A program made the position numbers and the translations under genes. From an uncultured Oxalobacter sp. (GTDB taxonomy: Bacteria; Pseudomonadota; Gammaproteobacteria; Burkholderiales; Burkholderiaceae_D), in NCBI GenBank assembly GCA_934270705.1, contig CAKQQG010000004.1, positions 1-64,000 on the forward strand: a stretch of 64,000 nucleotides of DNA. Reading direction: 5' to 3'. Of this stretch, positions 22,201 to 31,661 are shown in pieces; position 1 is the first letter of the stretch, and each line of letters starts with the position of its first letter. The notes under the pieces were generated by a model that was given only the letters and a program-made list of their open reading frames with translations, searched no databases and was not told the origin of the DNA.

Positions 22201-22227
22201 CGTCCCGTGACGACACATCACGGGACG
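22201..22227. terminator. Strong hairpin between convergent esterase and yaeQ genes
   Basis: CGTCCCGTGA pairs perfectly with TCACGGGACG around a seven-base loop. No T-run follows on either side, so intrinsic termination is doubtful. The yaeQ stop codon lies in the right arm. Confidence 0.4.
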
Positions 22228-22778
22228 ACCTTGTGTGCAGCCAACCGGATACTGTTTCGCCAATCCCATTCAAATGTATCCGTCTCATCCATAACGGTCA
22301 TTTGTCCATCCTGAACCAGACACTGCCATTGCATCGAGCGATGCACACGGGCTGCCATAAAATCCGCCAACGCTTCCGGCAGGCATACTACATCGAGATT
22401 GCCCATTTTCCCGAAATCCGCCCCGTTTTTCCGCCACCATTGCTCTACACTACGCCCGTAAGCGAACACCGCGACTCTTTCGGCCTTGCGGCAAGCCGAC
22501 ACGACACGACGCAAAGTCGGCGTACCAATTTCGATCCACAACGTCACGTTTCCCTGCAGGTCATGTATCCACAAATCAGGCTCATCCGTCTCGGACAAGC
22601 CCTTCGTAAACGAAAGTCGTTCATCGGCATGACACATGAACGCCAGCAAACGCACCATCAAGCGCTCATCCGTCTCGGACGGATGCCGCGCCAGCGTCAA
22701 TGAATACGTACCGTAATGCGACCTGTCCATATCGGCGATCCGGACAGCCGCCTTGAAAATCGATGCGGAAAGCGCCAT
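22218..22778 (-). CDS. yaeQ: YaeQ family protein
   Basis: A 186-residue protein matching the YaeQ family from end to end. The N-terminal MALSASIFKAAVRIADMDRSHYGTY is near invariant. HPSETDERLMVRLLAF, DEPDLW and WIEIGTPTLRRVVSACRKAERV are the other signatures. The fold resembles PD-(D/E)XK nucleases, with Glu/Asp/Glu residues in the right order here, but no activity is established. A near-perfect CACAGGAGTT ribosome site precedes ATG 22778. It is convergent with the esterase gene and is not part of the ABC transporter operon downstream. Confidence 0.93.
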   Translation of the reverse strand: MALSASIFKAAVRIADMDRSHYGTYSLTLARHPSETDERLMVRLLAFMCHADERLSFTKGLSETDEPDLWIHDLQGNVTLWIEIGTPTLRRVVSACRKAERVAVFAYGRSVEQWWRKNGADFGKMGNLDVVCLPEALADFMAARVHRSMQWQCLVQDGQMTVMDETDTFEWDWRNSIRLAAHKVVP

Positions 22779-22877
22779 AACTCCTGTGTACTTTATGATC
22801 TGTCAAACCGGACGACACGAACACATCCGGAGATGTTGCCGGAAAACACTCCGGCGGCATGGATGAAAACAACCCTG

Positions 22878-24590
22878 TCAGACCACCCCAGAATGATAGC
22901 GGTCTTGCGGAATCGCCGCCAGCAATGCCCGCGTGTAAGGATGGGAAGGATGATCGTACAAGGCATCGGACTGTCCCGTTTCGACAACCTGACCATGCTG
23001 CATGACCATCACCTCGTCCGCCATATATTTCACGACGGACAAATCATGGGAAACAAACAGATACGATAAACCGAATTCGTCCTGCAAGTCCTGCAACAGA
23101 TTGAGAATCTGTGCCTGCACCGAAACATCGAGTGCCGAGACCGATTCATCGCATACCAGAACTTCCGGCTGCATCGTCAGACAACGCGCAATGGCGATCC
23201 GCTGGCGCTGTCCGCCTGAAAACTCATGCGGATAACGGTAAAACGCATCCAACGGCAAACCGACCCTCTCCAGCCAGTCGAATGCCATTTGCTGCCGTTC
23301 TGCCGACGAATCGCCGATTCGGTGGATCGTCAGGGGTTCCATCAATATCTGGCCGACCGTAAAACGCGGATTAAGTGATGCATAGGGATTCTGGAACACA
23401 ATCTGTATCCTTCTCCGATAGGGCATGAACTCCCTGTCCGACATGGCCAGAATATCGTTCCCTTTAAACAATACCTGACCGCCCGTTGCCTTGTGCAAGC
23501 GCATCAGCGTAAGACCCAGCGTCGTCTTTCCTGATCCCGATTCGCCAACGATGCCGAGCGTCTTGCCGCGCGGCAACGTAAACGACACATCACGAACCGC
23601 CTGAAAAACCTTCTTGCGAAAGAAACCGTCCCTCATCTCGAAATACTTGCTCAAGTGCCGTACCTCGAGCACGACTTCATCATCTTTCGCATATCCCCTG
23701 ATCCTGTCAGGACCGCACGACAGCGGTTTTCCGCCCGACGCCATGATATCCTCGATCACGGGCAAACGCCGCGGGCGCGCATCCATCGGCGGGCGACACA
23801 ACAGCAACGCCCTGGTATAAGGATCGGACGGATGTTCGAAAACCGCTTGCGCGCTGGCCTGCTCCCGGATTTCACCGTAACGCATGACGATGACCTCATC
23901 GGCGATTTCAGACACCAGTTGCAAATCATGTGTAATGAACAGCACGGACATATGACGTTTGCGCTGCAATGCCTGAATCAATCCGATAATCTGCCGCTGT
24001 ATCGTGACATCCAGTGCAGTCGTCGGTTCATCTGCGATCAGAAGCTGCGGCTCGCAGGCAATCGCCATGGCGATCATGACCCGTTGCTGCTGTCCGCCGG
24101 ACAACTGATGCGGATAGGCATCCACCTTGTGTTCAGGATCGACAATACCGACTTCATGCAACAATTCAATCGCCCTGCCCCGTGCCTGCCGTGCATCCAT
24201 TCCCCTATGCAGGCGAAGCACCTCGCCGATCTGGGCACCTACGGTAAACACCGGATTCAGCGACGACATCGGTTCCTGGAACACCATGGAAATTTCCGAA
24301 CCGCATAACTTCCGCCGCTCTTGCGGCGTCATGTCAAAAAGACTTTTTCCCCGGTAACGGATATCCGAGTCGGCATCGATCACAGTATTTTCAGGTGGCA
24401 ACAGTCCCATGATCGCCAGCGCACTGACCGATTTTCCACTCCCCGATTCACCGACAAGTGCCACTGTACTATTTGCCGGTACGACAAACGAAATTCCCTT
24501 GACCGCCTCGAAAAAAGTCTTTTTGCCCGTTCTGAACGAAACGCGCAAGTTGTCCACTTCCAGAAGGGGCACAGGCTTTGTCCCGCTCAT
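22878..24590 (-). CDS. Peptide-type ABC transporter, fused double ATPase
   Basis: 570 residues with two complete ABC domains (YejF/GsiA type). Each has a Walker A of the GESGSGKS/T form, and the signature motifs are LSGGQQQRV in the first and FSGGQRQRIAIARC in the second. Walker B motifs LLIADEPTTALD and VLVCDESVSALD are intact, so both halves should hydrolyse ATP. ATG 24590 overlaps the stop of the upstream permease gene (ATGA). It is the last gene of a five-gene operon and energises import through the two permeases before it. Confidence 0.93.
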   Translation of the reverse strand: MSGTKPVPLLEVDNLRVSFRTGKKTFFEAVKGISFVVPANSTVALVGESGSGKSVSALAIMGLLPPENTVIDADSDIRYRGKSLFDMTPQERRKLCGSEISMVFQEPMSSLNPVFTVGAQIGEVLRLHRGMDARQARGRAIELLHEVGIVDPEHKVDAYPHQLSGGQQQRVMIAMAIACEPQLLIADEPTTALDVTIQRQIIGLIQALQRKRHMSVLFITHDLQLVSEIADEVIVMRYGEIREQASAQAVFEHPSDPYTRALLLCRPPMDARPRRLPVIEDIMASGGKPLSCGPDRIRGYAKDDEVVLEVRHLSKYFEMRDGFFRKKVFQAVRDVSFTLPRGKTLGIVGESGSGKTTLGLTLMRLHKATGGQVLFKGNDILAMSDREFMPYRRRIQIVFQNPYASLNPRFTVGQILMEPLTIHRIGDSSAERQQMAFDWLERVGLPLDAFYRYPHEFSGGQRQRIAIARCLTMQPEVLVCDESVSALDVSVQAQILNLLQDLQDEFGLSYLFVSHDLSVVKYMADEVMVMQHGQVVETGQSDALYDHPSHPYTRALLAAIPQDRYHSGVV

Positions 24591-25720
24591 GCGTCCCCCT
24601 GTTTCAGTTTCGGATCCAGCGCGTCGCGCAAGCCGTCCGTAAACAACGACAGTGCCGTCACCAGAACCGCCATGGCAGCAGTCACCGCCGCCAATTGCCA
24701 CCACTTCCCGAGAATCAGTTCGTTTTGCGCCTCATTGAGCATGCTGCCCCATGACACCACGCCGACCGGCACACCGAACCCGAGAAAGCTCAGGATCACT
24801 TCGGACTTGATGAATCCGACCGACAGAATCGACATCTGCACCAGTGAAATATGACTGACATTGGGAAAGATATGCACGAACATTTTCCGCCAGTCCGATG
24901 CGCCGATCGTACTGGCGGCCAGCACATATTCCCTTTCCTTGTGCTTCATATATTCTGCACGCACCAGACGGAACACACCGGTCCATCCGGTAAGTCCCAG
25001 AATCAGGATGATCGTCAATACCCCTTTGCTTTGCAATACTGCGGCTACCGCCAGAATCAGCAACAGGTAAGGAATCGAAGTGAACACGTTGTAAAACCAG
25101 TTAATCAAATCATCCAGCCAGCCGCCGAAATATCCGGCGAACGCCCCCAAAAGTGTCCCCAGTACCGTCGCTACCAGTGCAGCAACCAGCCCCACCAGAA
25201 TAGATGTTTCGGAACCCTTGATCGTCTTCTTGATGACATCGTGCCCCCACTTGTCCGCGCCGAAAGGCAACGTCTTCCGGCGAGCTTCGCCATTACCGGC
25301 GGTTATCCCACCGGACTGTTGTGCCTGACGGATGGTATCGAGTTCTTCCTGCAACGGATCGGCGATGCCGTAATCGTCAAAAACCGCCTGCCCGGGCGAC
25401 ATCGATTTCCGCAATTTGCGCAGCACATCCCTTAACGGATCGACAGGATTTTCAGGCGGCAAATCGGCCGCCGGTACATCTGATGCCCGTTCCGGTCCAT
25501 CTGCCGTCTGTACACCGATAAAATCAGGCGGCGCGTAGTGAACACCCACTTCCTTCGACCAGTCCGATGCGACAAGACCGGACACCGACAACACGATCAT
25601 CACCAGAAAAAGCAGGACGATCCCCATCGAACACATGGCGACCCTGTCCGCTTTCAGGCGTTTCCATGTCAGCATCCACAATCCGTCGGACAGCGTTTTC
25701 CGGTTCGCCATATCCATCAC
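24587..25720 (-). CDS. Peptide-type ABC transporter permease (DppC/YejE type)
   Basis: 377 residues. One membrane helix (about residues 32-54) is followed by a roughly 110-residue periplasmic segment with an Asp/Pro-rich stretch. Five more helices follow, including the coupling EAA loop (YVLAASTIGASDWRKMFVHIFPN). Downstream LSFLGFGVPVGVVSWGSMLNEA is the standard signature. A long first periplasmic loop also occurs in E. coli YejE, so it is not unusual. The start overlaps the end of the other permease gene by four bases. Confidence 0.92.
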   Translation of the reverse strand: MMDMANRKTLSDGLWMLTWKRLKADRVAMCSMGIVLLFLVMIVLSVSGLVASDWSKEVGVHYAPPDFIGVQTADGPERASDVPAADLPPENPVDPLRDVLRKLRKSMSPGQAVFDDYGIADPLQEELDTIRQAQQSGGITAGNGEARRKTLPFGADKWGHDVIKKTIKGSETSILVGLVAALVATVLGTLLGAFAGYFGGWLDDLINWFYNVFTSIPYLLLILAVAAVLQSKGVLTIILILGLTGWTGVFRLVRAEYMKHKEREYVLAASTIGASDWRKMFVHIFPNVSHISLVQMSILSVGFIKSEVILSFLGFGVPVGVVSWGSMLNEAQNELILGKWWQLAAVTAAMAVLVTALSLFTDGLRDALDPKLKQGDA

Positions 25721-26655
25721 CGCAAACGCACACGCGGATCGATCTTTTGATACAGCAAATCCGCGGCAAGATTGAAAAACATCGTCGCAATGGCGACATA
25801 CACCGTAATAGCCTTGATCACCGGAAAATCACTGCGTTCCACAGCCAGAATGATTTCCCGCCCGATACCGGGTATGGAAAAAAACCGTTCGACCAGAAAC
25901 GCGCCGATCAGCAATGACGGCAAATTCGACATCACATAAGTAATGATCGGAATTGCTGCATTGCGCAATACATGGACCCACAAAATTCTTTTTTCCGACA
26001 CTCCCTTGGCTCGCGCCGTCCGGACATAATCCTGCCCGATTTCATCAAGCATGAATGTCCGGTAGAGGCGAAGATTGGGCGCAATGCCGACAACCAGCAA
26101 AATCAGTATCGGAAGAGAAGCATACCGGAACAGATTCTCCAGCCAGCCGTGCCCCCAGCCTTGCACCGGAAACCATCCGAGCTTGTACGCCAGCCAGTAC
26201 TGGAAAACGATGATATAGACCAGAATGCTGACCGACATTCCGACAGTACAGACAATCATGATCATGCGATCGGTCAGCGAACCACGAACATAGGCGACCG
26301 CCAGTCCAAGCGCAATGGCCAGTCCCGTTTCGAGAATCGTGAGCGGAACCAGCAAGGTCAGCGAAGGACCGAGACGAGACAGAATGATGCCTGAGACAGA
26401 CTCACCGGTACTCCAGCTGTTTCCGAAATCGAAACAGACGGTCTGCTTCAAAAATATCCAGAGCTGCACATACAACGGTTCGTCGATACCCAGTTGCCTG
26501 CGTATATTGGCGATCTGTTCAGGATTGGAAATTTTTCCGGCCAGCACATAGGCCGGGTCTCCCCCGACCCAGTTGAAAAGCAGAAAAACCAGCAACAACA
26601 CGCCAAGCAGAGTCGGAATCATCTGCCAGAGACGACGGATCAGATAAGGCAACAT
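25717..26655 (-). CDS. Peptide-type ABC transporter permease (DppB/YejB type)
   Basis: 312 residues and six predicted helices. The N-terminal MLPYLIRRLWQMIPTLLGVLLLVFLLF is the typical first helix and IRRQLGIDEPLYVQ is the conserved periplasmic block. The EAA loop is YVRTARAKGVSEKRILWVHVLRNA, followed by GAFLVERFFSIPGIGREII. ATG 26655 is preferred; a GTG at 26682 would add nine residues. It pairs with the DppC-type permease encoded next. A small hairpin (TGCCGG-N6-CCGGCA, 26695-26712) lies between this gene and the peptidase gene upstream in the operon. Confidence 0.93.
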   Translation of the reverse strand: MLPYLIRRLWQMIPTLLGVLLLVFLLFNWVGGDPAYVLAGKISNPEQIANIRRQLGIDEPLYVQLWIFLKQTVCFDFGNSWSTGESVSGIILSRLGPSLTLLVPLTILETGLAIALGLAVAYVRGSLTDRMIMIVCTVGMSVSILVYIIVFQYWLAYKLGWFPVQGWGHGWLENLFRYASLPILILLVVGIAPNLRLYRTFMLDEIGQDYVRTARAKGVSEKRILWVHVLRNAAIPIITYVMSNLPSLLIGAFLVERFFSIPGIGREIILAVERSDFPVIKAITVYVAIATMFFNLAADLLYQKIDPRVRLR

Positions 26656-26719
26656 AATATGTGACGCTTCCTGTCTGGACACTCAGCTGTATCATGCCGG
26701 CCGTGACCGGCACGGTACA

Positions 26720-28732
26720 TTATTTCGCCGGTTCGAGACCGCGAATGTCCTCATAAAACGCAGTACTGTCCGGCGAACGCCCCAGAAAATACCGAACCAT
26801 CCGGTCGGCTGGCAATTCGCTTCCACGTTCCAGAATCGTTTTCCGGTAAAACTTGCCGACCTGCGGATTCATCAGCTGCCCATTGAAGCGCGACAGCATA
26901 TCAAGTGCCAGCACTTTCGACCAGAGGTAGCCATAGTATCCTGCCGAATAACCGCTGACGACATGCCCGAACTGCCCCGGAAACTGTGTACCCTGATCGT
27001 AACCCTGAAGCGTTTTTCCTTCCATGTCCATCCAGGTATCCATGACATCGACCGGTTTGTCGCCATATATCTTCATATCGTATTGGGCATACAATGTCTG
27101 CCGTGAATAGAAAATACCCTGTCCGAAGCGTCTTGCGGCATTAAGTCGTCTCAACATATCCTTGTCAACCTGTGGGCATGCGTTGCCGCAATAAGTCGGC
27201 AACAGTGACAAGGCTTCATAATCATGCGCCCATTCCTCGAACATCTGGGAAGGCGCCTCGACGAAATCCCGTTCCACACTGGTACCGGACTGTTCGACAA
27301 ACCGCGTTTTCGACATGACGCCATGCAAGACATGTCCGAATTCGTGCAACAGCGTTTCCAGCTCATCCATATCAAGACCGTACCGGTTGAAGTTGGCGAC
27401 CAGTACCGAAATGGGCAAGCGGTTTTCCATCGTACTGGCCCCCTGTACCGGAAATGCGGCAGCATGACCATACTTGCCGTCTCTCGGATAGATATCAAGA
27501 TAGATACCGCCAATCTGCTTGTCTGTCGTCGTGTCGATCACATCGTAATACAACACATCCGAATGCCATACAGGAACATCCGCCTGCCTGAACTCGATCC
27601 CATAGAGCTGGCTGGCCAGCCCCATTGCCCATTCCATGGCCGCCCTGGTCGGAAAATACTGTCGCAAGACATTCTGGTCGATGTTGTAACGTACCTGCTT
27701 GACTTTTTGCAACCAGTAATTGGTATCCCAGCGTTTGATTTCCGCCTGATTCAGCGGAATCTGCCTGACCGCTGCCTTGAAAGCGCTCAGCTCATCGAGC
27801 TCCTGTTTTTCCTGAGCCACCACAATTTTCCGGACATCCTCAAGAAACTTGTCCACCGTCACCGGTTTTTTCGCCATACGCCGGCGCAACGCAAAATCGG
27901 CAAAACTACGATAACCCGAGAGCACCGCCATTTCATGACGCAAATTGACCGCTTCCTGCAACAACTTGAGATTGGCCGGCGTACCCCGGTTGATGAAAGC
28001 GAAACGGTACCGTTCGCGCGCCTTGTCGTTTTCCGCGTACTGCATGAACGGAATATATTCCGGATACGAGAAACCGAGCAGGAAATTACCCTTGTCATCA
28101 CGCGGCACCCTGTCGATATACTCCTTGGGCAACCCCTGCAATTCATACGGCGTGAACGTCAGCCTTGTCCTGTTTTCACGAATATTCCTGTTGAATTCCT
28201 GATCGATCTCCGCCAGTCTGGACAAAATCTGGCGAACACGCTGGCGCTTTTCAGGCATCAGGGAGACGCCTGCATCTTCATAAGCGCTGACATTGTCCTG
28301 TCGCCACTTCCGTTCTTCATCGTCATTGACACGGACAATGCGCATATTCCTGTACAACTTTCCGTTCTGGTACAAATCCGTAATGAAACGCTGAACCTCG
28401 ATCGAACAGGCATCCGCATTTTGACGAACATCCGCATCAGGCGATACCTGGCTCAGCAATGCCATGGGTCCCTGAAGATTTTCTATCCCGATCTGCAAAT
28501 TGTTCCAGCCTCTGCGGAAGGCTTCTGCCCCCTCTTCCGTCTCGACAGGTATGTTTTCCAGCTCCGAGACCTTCTGGCTCAGTGTTTCCAGCGAAGCCTT
28601 GCATTGCGTTCCGATCTCGCCTGCCTGAGGCAAAGGCAACACCGGCCGTTCAGCCGAAGCCGCCGCCATCGCAGAAAAAGCCAGCGACAAGACACACATC
28701 ATGGATTTCAATACAGGTATTCGTTTGTTCAT
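26720..28732 (-). CDS. Secreted M3 family zinc metallopeptidase
   Basis: 670 residues. An N-terminal signal peptide (positive start, hydrophobic core, AAASA near residue 27) implies a periplasmic enzyme. The zinc site HEFGH is at residues 463-467, with the downstream Glu ligand in FVEAPSQMFEEW, as in thimet oligopeptidase, OpdA and Dcp. Such enzymes cut short peptides, not folded proteins. The gene lies between the binding-protein gene and the permease genes of a peptide-type ABC importer, so trimming of peptides before uptake is a natural reading. Most E. coli M3 enzymes are cytoplasmic, which makes the export signal notable. Confidence 0.9.
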   Translation of the reverse strand: MNKRIPVLKSMMCVLSLAFSAMAAASAERPVLPLPQAGEIGTQCKASLETLSQKVSELENIPVETEEGAEAFRRGWNNLQIGIENLQGPMALLSQVSPDADVRQNADACSIEVQRFITDLYQNGKLYRNMRIVRVNDDEERKWRQDNVSAYEDAGVSLMPEKRQRVRQILSRLAEIDQEFNRNIRENRTRLTFTPYELQGLPKEYIDRVPRDDKGNFLLGFSYPEYIPFMQYAENDKARERYRFAFINRGTPANLKLLQEAVNLRHEMAVLSGYRSFADFALRRRMAKKPVTVDKFLEDVRKIVVAQEKQELDELSAFKAAVRQIPLNQAEIKRWDTNYWLQKVKQVRYNIDQNVLRQYFPTRAAMEWAMGLASQLYGIEFRQADVPVWHSDVLYYDVIDTTTDKQIGGIYLDIYPRDGKYGHAAAFPVQGASTMENRLPISVLVANFNRYGLDMDELETLLHEFGHVLHGVMSKTRFVEQSGTSVERDFVEAPSQMFEEWAHDYEALSLLPTYCGNACPQVDKDMLRRLNAARRFGQGIFYSRQTLYAQYDMKIYGDKPVDVMDTWMDMEGKTLQGYDQGTQFPGQFGHVVSGYSAGYYGYLWSKVLALDMLSRFNGQLMNPQVGKFYRKTILERGSELPADRMVRYFLGRSPDSTAFYEDIRGLEPAK

Positions 28733-28788
28733 AAATTCAGCGTTTCATTCACATCGTTACACCATGGACAACCGGTAACGGCTCACCA

Positions 28789-30576
28789 TTACCGCAAGCT
28801 ATTGTCCATATCCATATAAACCCACTCATTATGCATGACGGGATGTTTCTTGTAACCGATTACATAAGGCTGCACCAGCATATTCCGGTAACGTGCATAA
28901 CCGATACGCATCGGTGTATAGACTTCCAGCACCCTTGCCATCTTGTGATACAACACATCGCGCCGGTCATCATCGGGCAAACCGGCAGATTCTTCATAAA
29001 GCCTGTCATACAAGGGTATCTCCACGCAACCGTTATTGCTCTGTCCGATATGAGGTCCATAAAAGAGCTGCATGAAATTGCTGCCGTCCGGATAATCGGC
29101 AATCCAGTTGCTGGTCCGCATCATCAGACGACATTGTTTTTCCGCCTTGAGCATATCCGGAAAAAGCCTTTTGTCGCTTTCCATTCTGATATGGAGTCTG
29201 TCAAAGGTTTTTTTCCACATCTCAAGCTGTTGCTGACCGGTCGAATCGGCTCTTGCCGAAAAAACGATCACAAGCGGCTTGCCATCAGGCTGCTGACGCC
29301 AGCCATCTTCACCGATACGATAACCGAAACGGTCCAGAAGCGCATTGGCGACATCCGGTTCATACCGGATACTGCTTTTGTAAGCCGGATCATATCCTGC
29401 AATTCCAGGCGGCACCGGATATTCCAGCAACTGTGCCTGACCGTTCCAGATCACATCGATTTCTTCCTGAACATTATGGGCCATGGCAATCGCACGCCGC
29501 AATGCGATCTTTTCTTTCGACAACCCGCCGACAACCGGATCTCGCATATTGAAATAATATTGCGTCAGCTCCGGTTCCACGATACGCGACAACCGGATAC
29601 CACGGGCCACAAGATCAGGCTTCAGACGACCGTTATCCAGCGCCTTAGGCGCAAGCGGCCCCTCCAGACTGAACAAGTCTATTTCCCGATTCTGGAACGC
29701 CAGCCAGCGCGACTGGTCTTCCGGAATGACGTCGATCACCACACGACCGATCTGCGGCATTCGTTTGCCTTGCATATCCGTGATGATTTTCCGGTCATCC
29801 GGATCGGCAGAAGCCTCGAATTGCCAGATAAATCCCCTGTAATCCGGATTGGCATCCAGAACAATTTTCGAACCTCGCTGCCATTGGGTCAGTCTGTAAG
29901 GCCCTGTTCCGACAGGATTGGTCATGATTTGCGCGCTATCGCCCGAATATTTCTCCACGACTTCCCGCGCCACGGCACCTGTCGGAAAATGTGCCAGAAT
30001 ATGGAGCAAGTTGTAATCCGGTCTGTTCAAATGAATCCGGAACGTATAGCGATCCACCCGCTCCAGTCCGGCCACCGGATGCGCATAATCGAAACGCCCT
30101 GTTTTCGCGGCTTTGGCTGCAACGTCATCCAGACCGGCTATCTTGCCTTCCAGCAACCAGCTCCAGGCCGAACGGACACGCGGATCACGCAATCTCTTGA
30201 ACGAATAAATATAATCATCCGCTGTCAGTTCCCGTTTTTTTCCGCCGAAAGCCGGATCGTCCGCAAAATAAATCCCTTTTTTCAGGGTAATGGTATAGGT
30301 TTTGCCGTCATGACTGATATGCGGCATGGCGCTTGCGGTCAGCGGCACCAGCCTGACCGGACGCGCCAGATAATCATAAGTATAAAGCGTTTCATAAATC
30401 GAACTGATGACCTGAGCCGAATACAAATCGTGCGCAACCGCCGGGTCGAAACCGGTCTCGGCAGCAGTAAACACATAATGCAACACCTTGTCGGGATCAG
30501 CTGCATGTGCCGCAGACATGCCCGCGCCGATCCATAAAAACAGCAACAAACGCACCATTTTGACAAAATACTGCAT
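28789..30576 (-). CDS. ABC transporter substrate-binding protein, family 5
   Basis: A 595-residue periplasmic binding protein of the oligopeptide/dipeptide (SBP_bac_5) class, similar in size to YejA. The signal peptide ends AAHA near residue 25. The family landmarks ETGFDPAVAHD, YETLYTYDYL, PHISHDGKTYTITLKKGIYFADD, VGTGPYRLTQW and ALRRAIAMAHN are in order. ATG 30576 is preferred to an upstream TTG. It is the first gene of the operon that continues into the M3 peptidase, two permeases and ATPase. The ligand is probably a peptide, but related proteins bind other compounds. Confidence 0.93.
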   Translation of the reverse strand: MQYFVKMVRLLLFLWIGAGMSAAHAADPDKVLHYVFTAAETGFDPAVAHDLYSAQVISSIYETLYTYDYLARPVRLVPLTASAMPHISHDGKTYTITLKKGIYFADDPAFGGKKRELTADDYIYSFKRLRDPRVRSAWSWLLEGKIAGLDDVAAKAAKTGRFDYAHPVAGLERVDRYTFRIHLNRPDYNLLHILAHFPTGAVAREVVEKYSGDSAQIMTNPVGTGPYRLTQWQRGSKIVLDANPDYRGFIWQFEASADPDDRKIITDMQGKRMPQIGRVVIDVIPEDQSRWLAFQNREIDLFSLEGPLAPKALDNGRLKPDLVARGIRLSRIVEPELTQYYFNMRDPVVGGLSKEKIALRRAIAMAHNVQEEIDVIWNGQAQLLEYPVPPGIAGYDPAYKSSIRYEPDVANALLDRFGYRIGEDGWRQQPDGKPLVIVFSARADSTGQQQLEMWKKTFDRLHIRMESDKRLFPDMLKAEKQCRLMMRTSNWIADYPDGSNFMQLFYGPHIGQSNNGCVEIPLYDRLYEESAGLPDDDRRDVLYHKMARVLEVYTPMRIGYARYRNMLVQPYVIGYKKHPVMHNEWVYMDMDNSLR

Positions 30577-30822
30577 CTCACAACCCGACAAAGAAACCGG
30601 ACATGGTACCCAAATGGCACCATTGAGTCATCTGAAAACCGGAAAAAGCTATTCTGTCACCAAATCCGGTCACTTGCCATGCGAACTTTGGCCAAAAAAA
30701 GCGTATAGTAAAAAGCGATACGCCGTTACCTGTAAATGTTTTGTAATTTTTTGCAACAAAATGGCGCATTGTTACATTTTCCAGTAATATTTTTTGATGT
30801 CATCAATTCGCAAGGAAATCCC

Positions 30823-31602
30823 ATGATCAAAAAGGCTCTGGTTTTAAGCGCTGTATCGCTTTCCCTTATGTCCACCGCTGCCTTGGCCCAGAATCTGGCA
30901 GTCGTCAATGGCAAACCGATTCCCGCATCCTACTCCGATGCACTGGTCAAGGAACTCGTCAGCTATGGTGAAAAAGATACCCCACAGTTACGACAGGATG
31001 TCAAAAACAAGCTGGTCTTGAGAGAAGTCCTTGTACAGGAAGCCGAGAAGCAGAATATCGCCTCGACCGATGAAGTCAAAAAACAACTGGAATTTGCCAG
31101 ACGCAGCATCCTGATCGACGCCTTGCGTTCGAATTACCTGAAGAAAAATCCCGTATCTGACAAGGACGTCAAGGCAGAATACGATCGCGTCGCCGCACAG
31201 CAAAACGGCAAGCAATACCATGTCAAGCACATTCTGGTCAAAACAGAGGCCGAAGCCCAGAATATCATCAATCAGCTCAACAAAGGTACCAGTTTCGAAA
31301 AACTTGCCAAGGAAAAATCCATCGACCAGAGTTCTGCTGCCAACGGGGGAGATTTGGGCTGGGCATCCCCATCCAATTACATCAAGCCTTTCTCGGATGC
31401 CATGGTCGCACAGCCGAAAGGCCAGATATCCAAAACACCGGTCAAGACCCAGTTCGGTTATCATATCCTCAAGGTAATCGATGTCCGCAAGGCCACCATG
31501 CCGACACTGGATCAGGTCAAACCGAAAATCAAGGCTGCTCTCGAAGAAAAGAAATGGCAAGCATATGAAATGGGTCTCATGAAACAGGCCAAAGTTGAAT
31601 AA
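30823..31602 (+). CDS. Periplasmic parvulin-type peptidyl-prolyl isomerase
   Basis: A 259-residue PpiC/SurA-like chaperone-isomerase. The signal peptide ends STAALA near residue 22. An N-terminal helical part is followed by a single parvulin domain (about residues 128-222) with YHVKHILVKTEAEAQNIINQL, GGDLGWASPSNYIKPFSDAM and FGYHILKV. A clear AAGGAAA site precedes ATG 30823. The roughly 245-base spacer to the divergent binding-protein gene should hold both promoters, but I could not identify convincing hexamers. Homologues in betaproteobacteria occur in multiple copies; the client proteins are unknown. Confidence 0.93.
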   Translation: MIKKALVLSAVSLSLMSTAALAQNLAVVNGKPIPASYSDALVKELVSYGEKDTPQLRQDVKNKLVLREVLVQEAEKQNIASTDEVKKQLEFARRSILIDALRSNYLKKNPVSDKDVKAEYDRVAAQQNGKQYHVKHILVKTEAEAQNIINQLNKGTSFEKLAKEKSIDQSSAANGGDLGWASPSNYIKPFSDAMVAQPKGQISKTPVKTQFGYHILKVIDVRKATMPTLDQVKPKIKAALEEKKWQAYEMGLMKQAKVE

Positions 31603-31620
31603 GCCTTCTTTGCATGCCAT

Positions 31621-31654
31621 AAAAAAGCCGGTTCGCACGAACCGGCTTTTTTTT
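31621..31654. terminator. Bidirectional terminator between the parvulin gene and nudB
   Basis: GCCGGTTCG and CGAACCGGC stem (31627-31646) flanked by A6 on the left and T8 on the right. It is usable by both convergent genes. Confidence 0.92.
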
Positions 31655-31661
31655 ACGACAT

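Noticed and set aside
24587..25720. The approximately 110-residue periplasmic insertion in the DppC-type permease as a novel domain
   Set aside because: E. coli YejE has a similar long segment after its first helix.
28831..30537. Long plus-strand frame opposite the binding-protein gene
   Set aside because: No start site or domain. The opposite strand encodes a clear family 5 binding protein.
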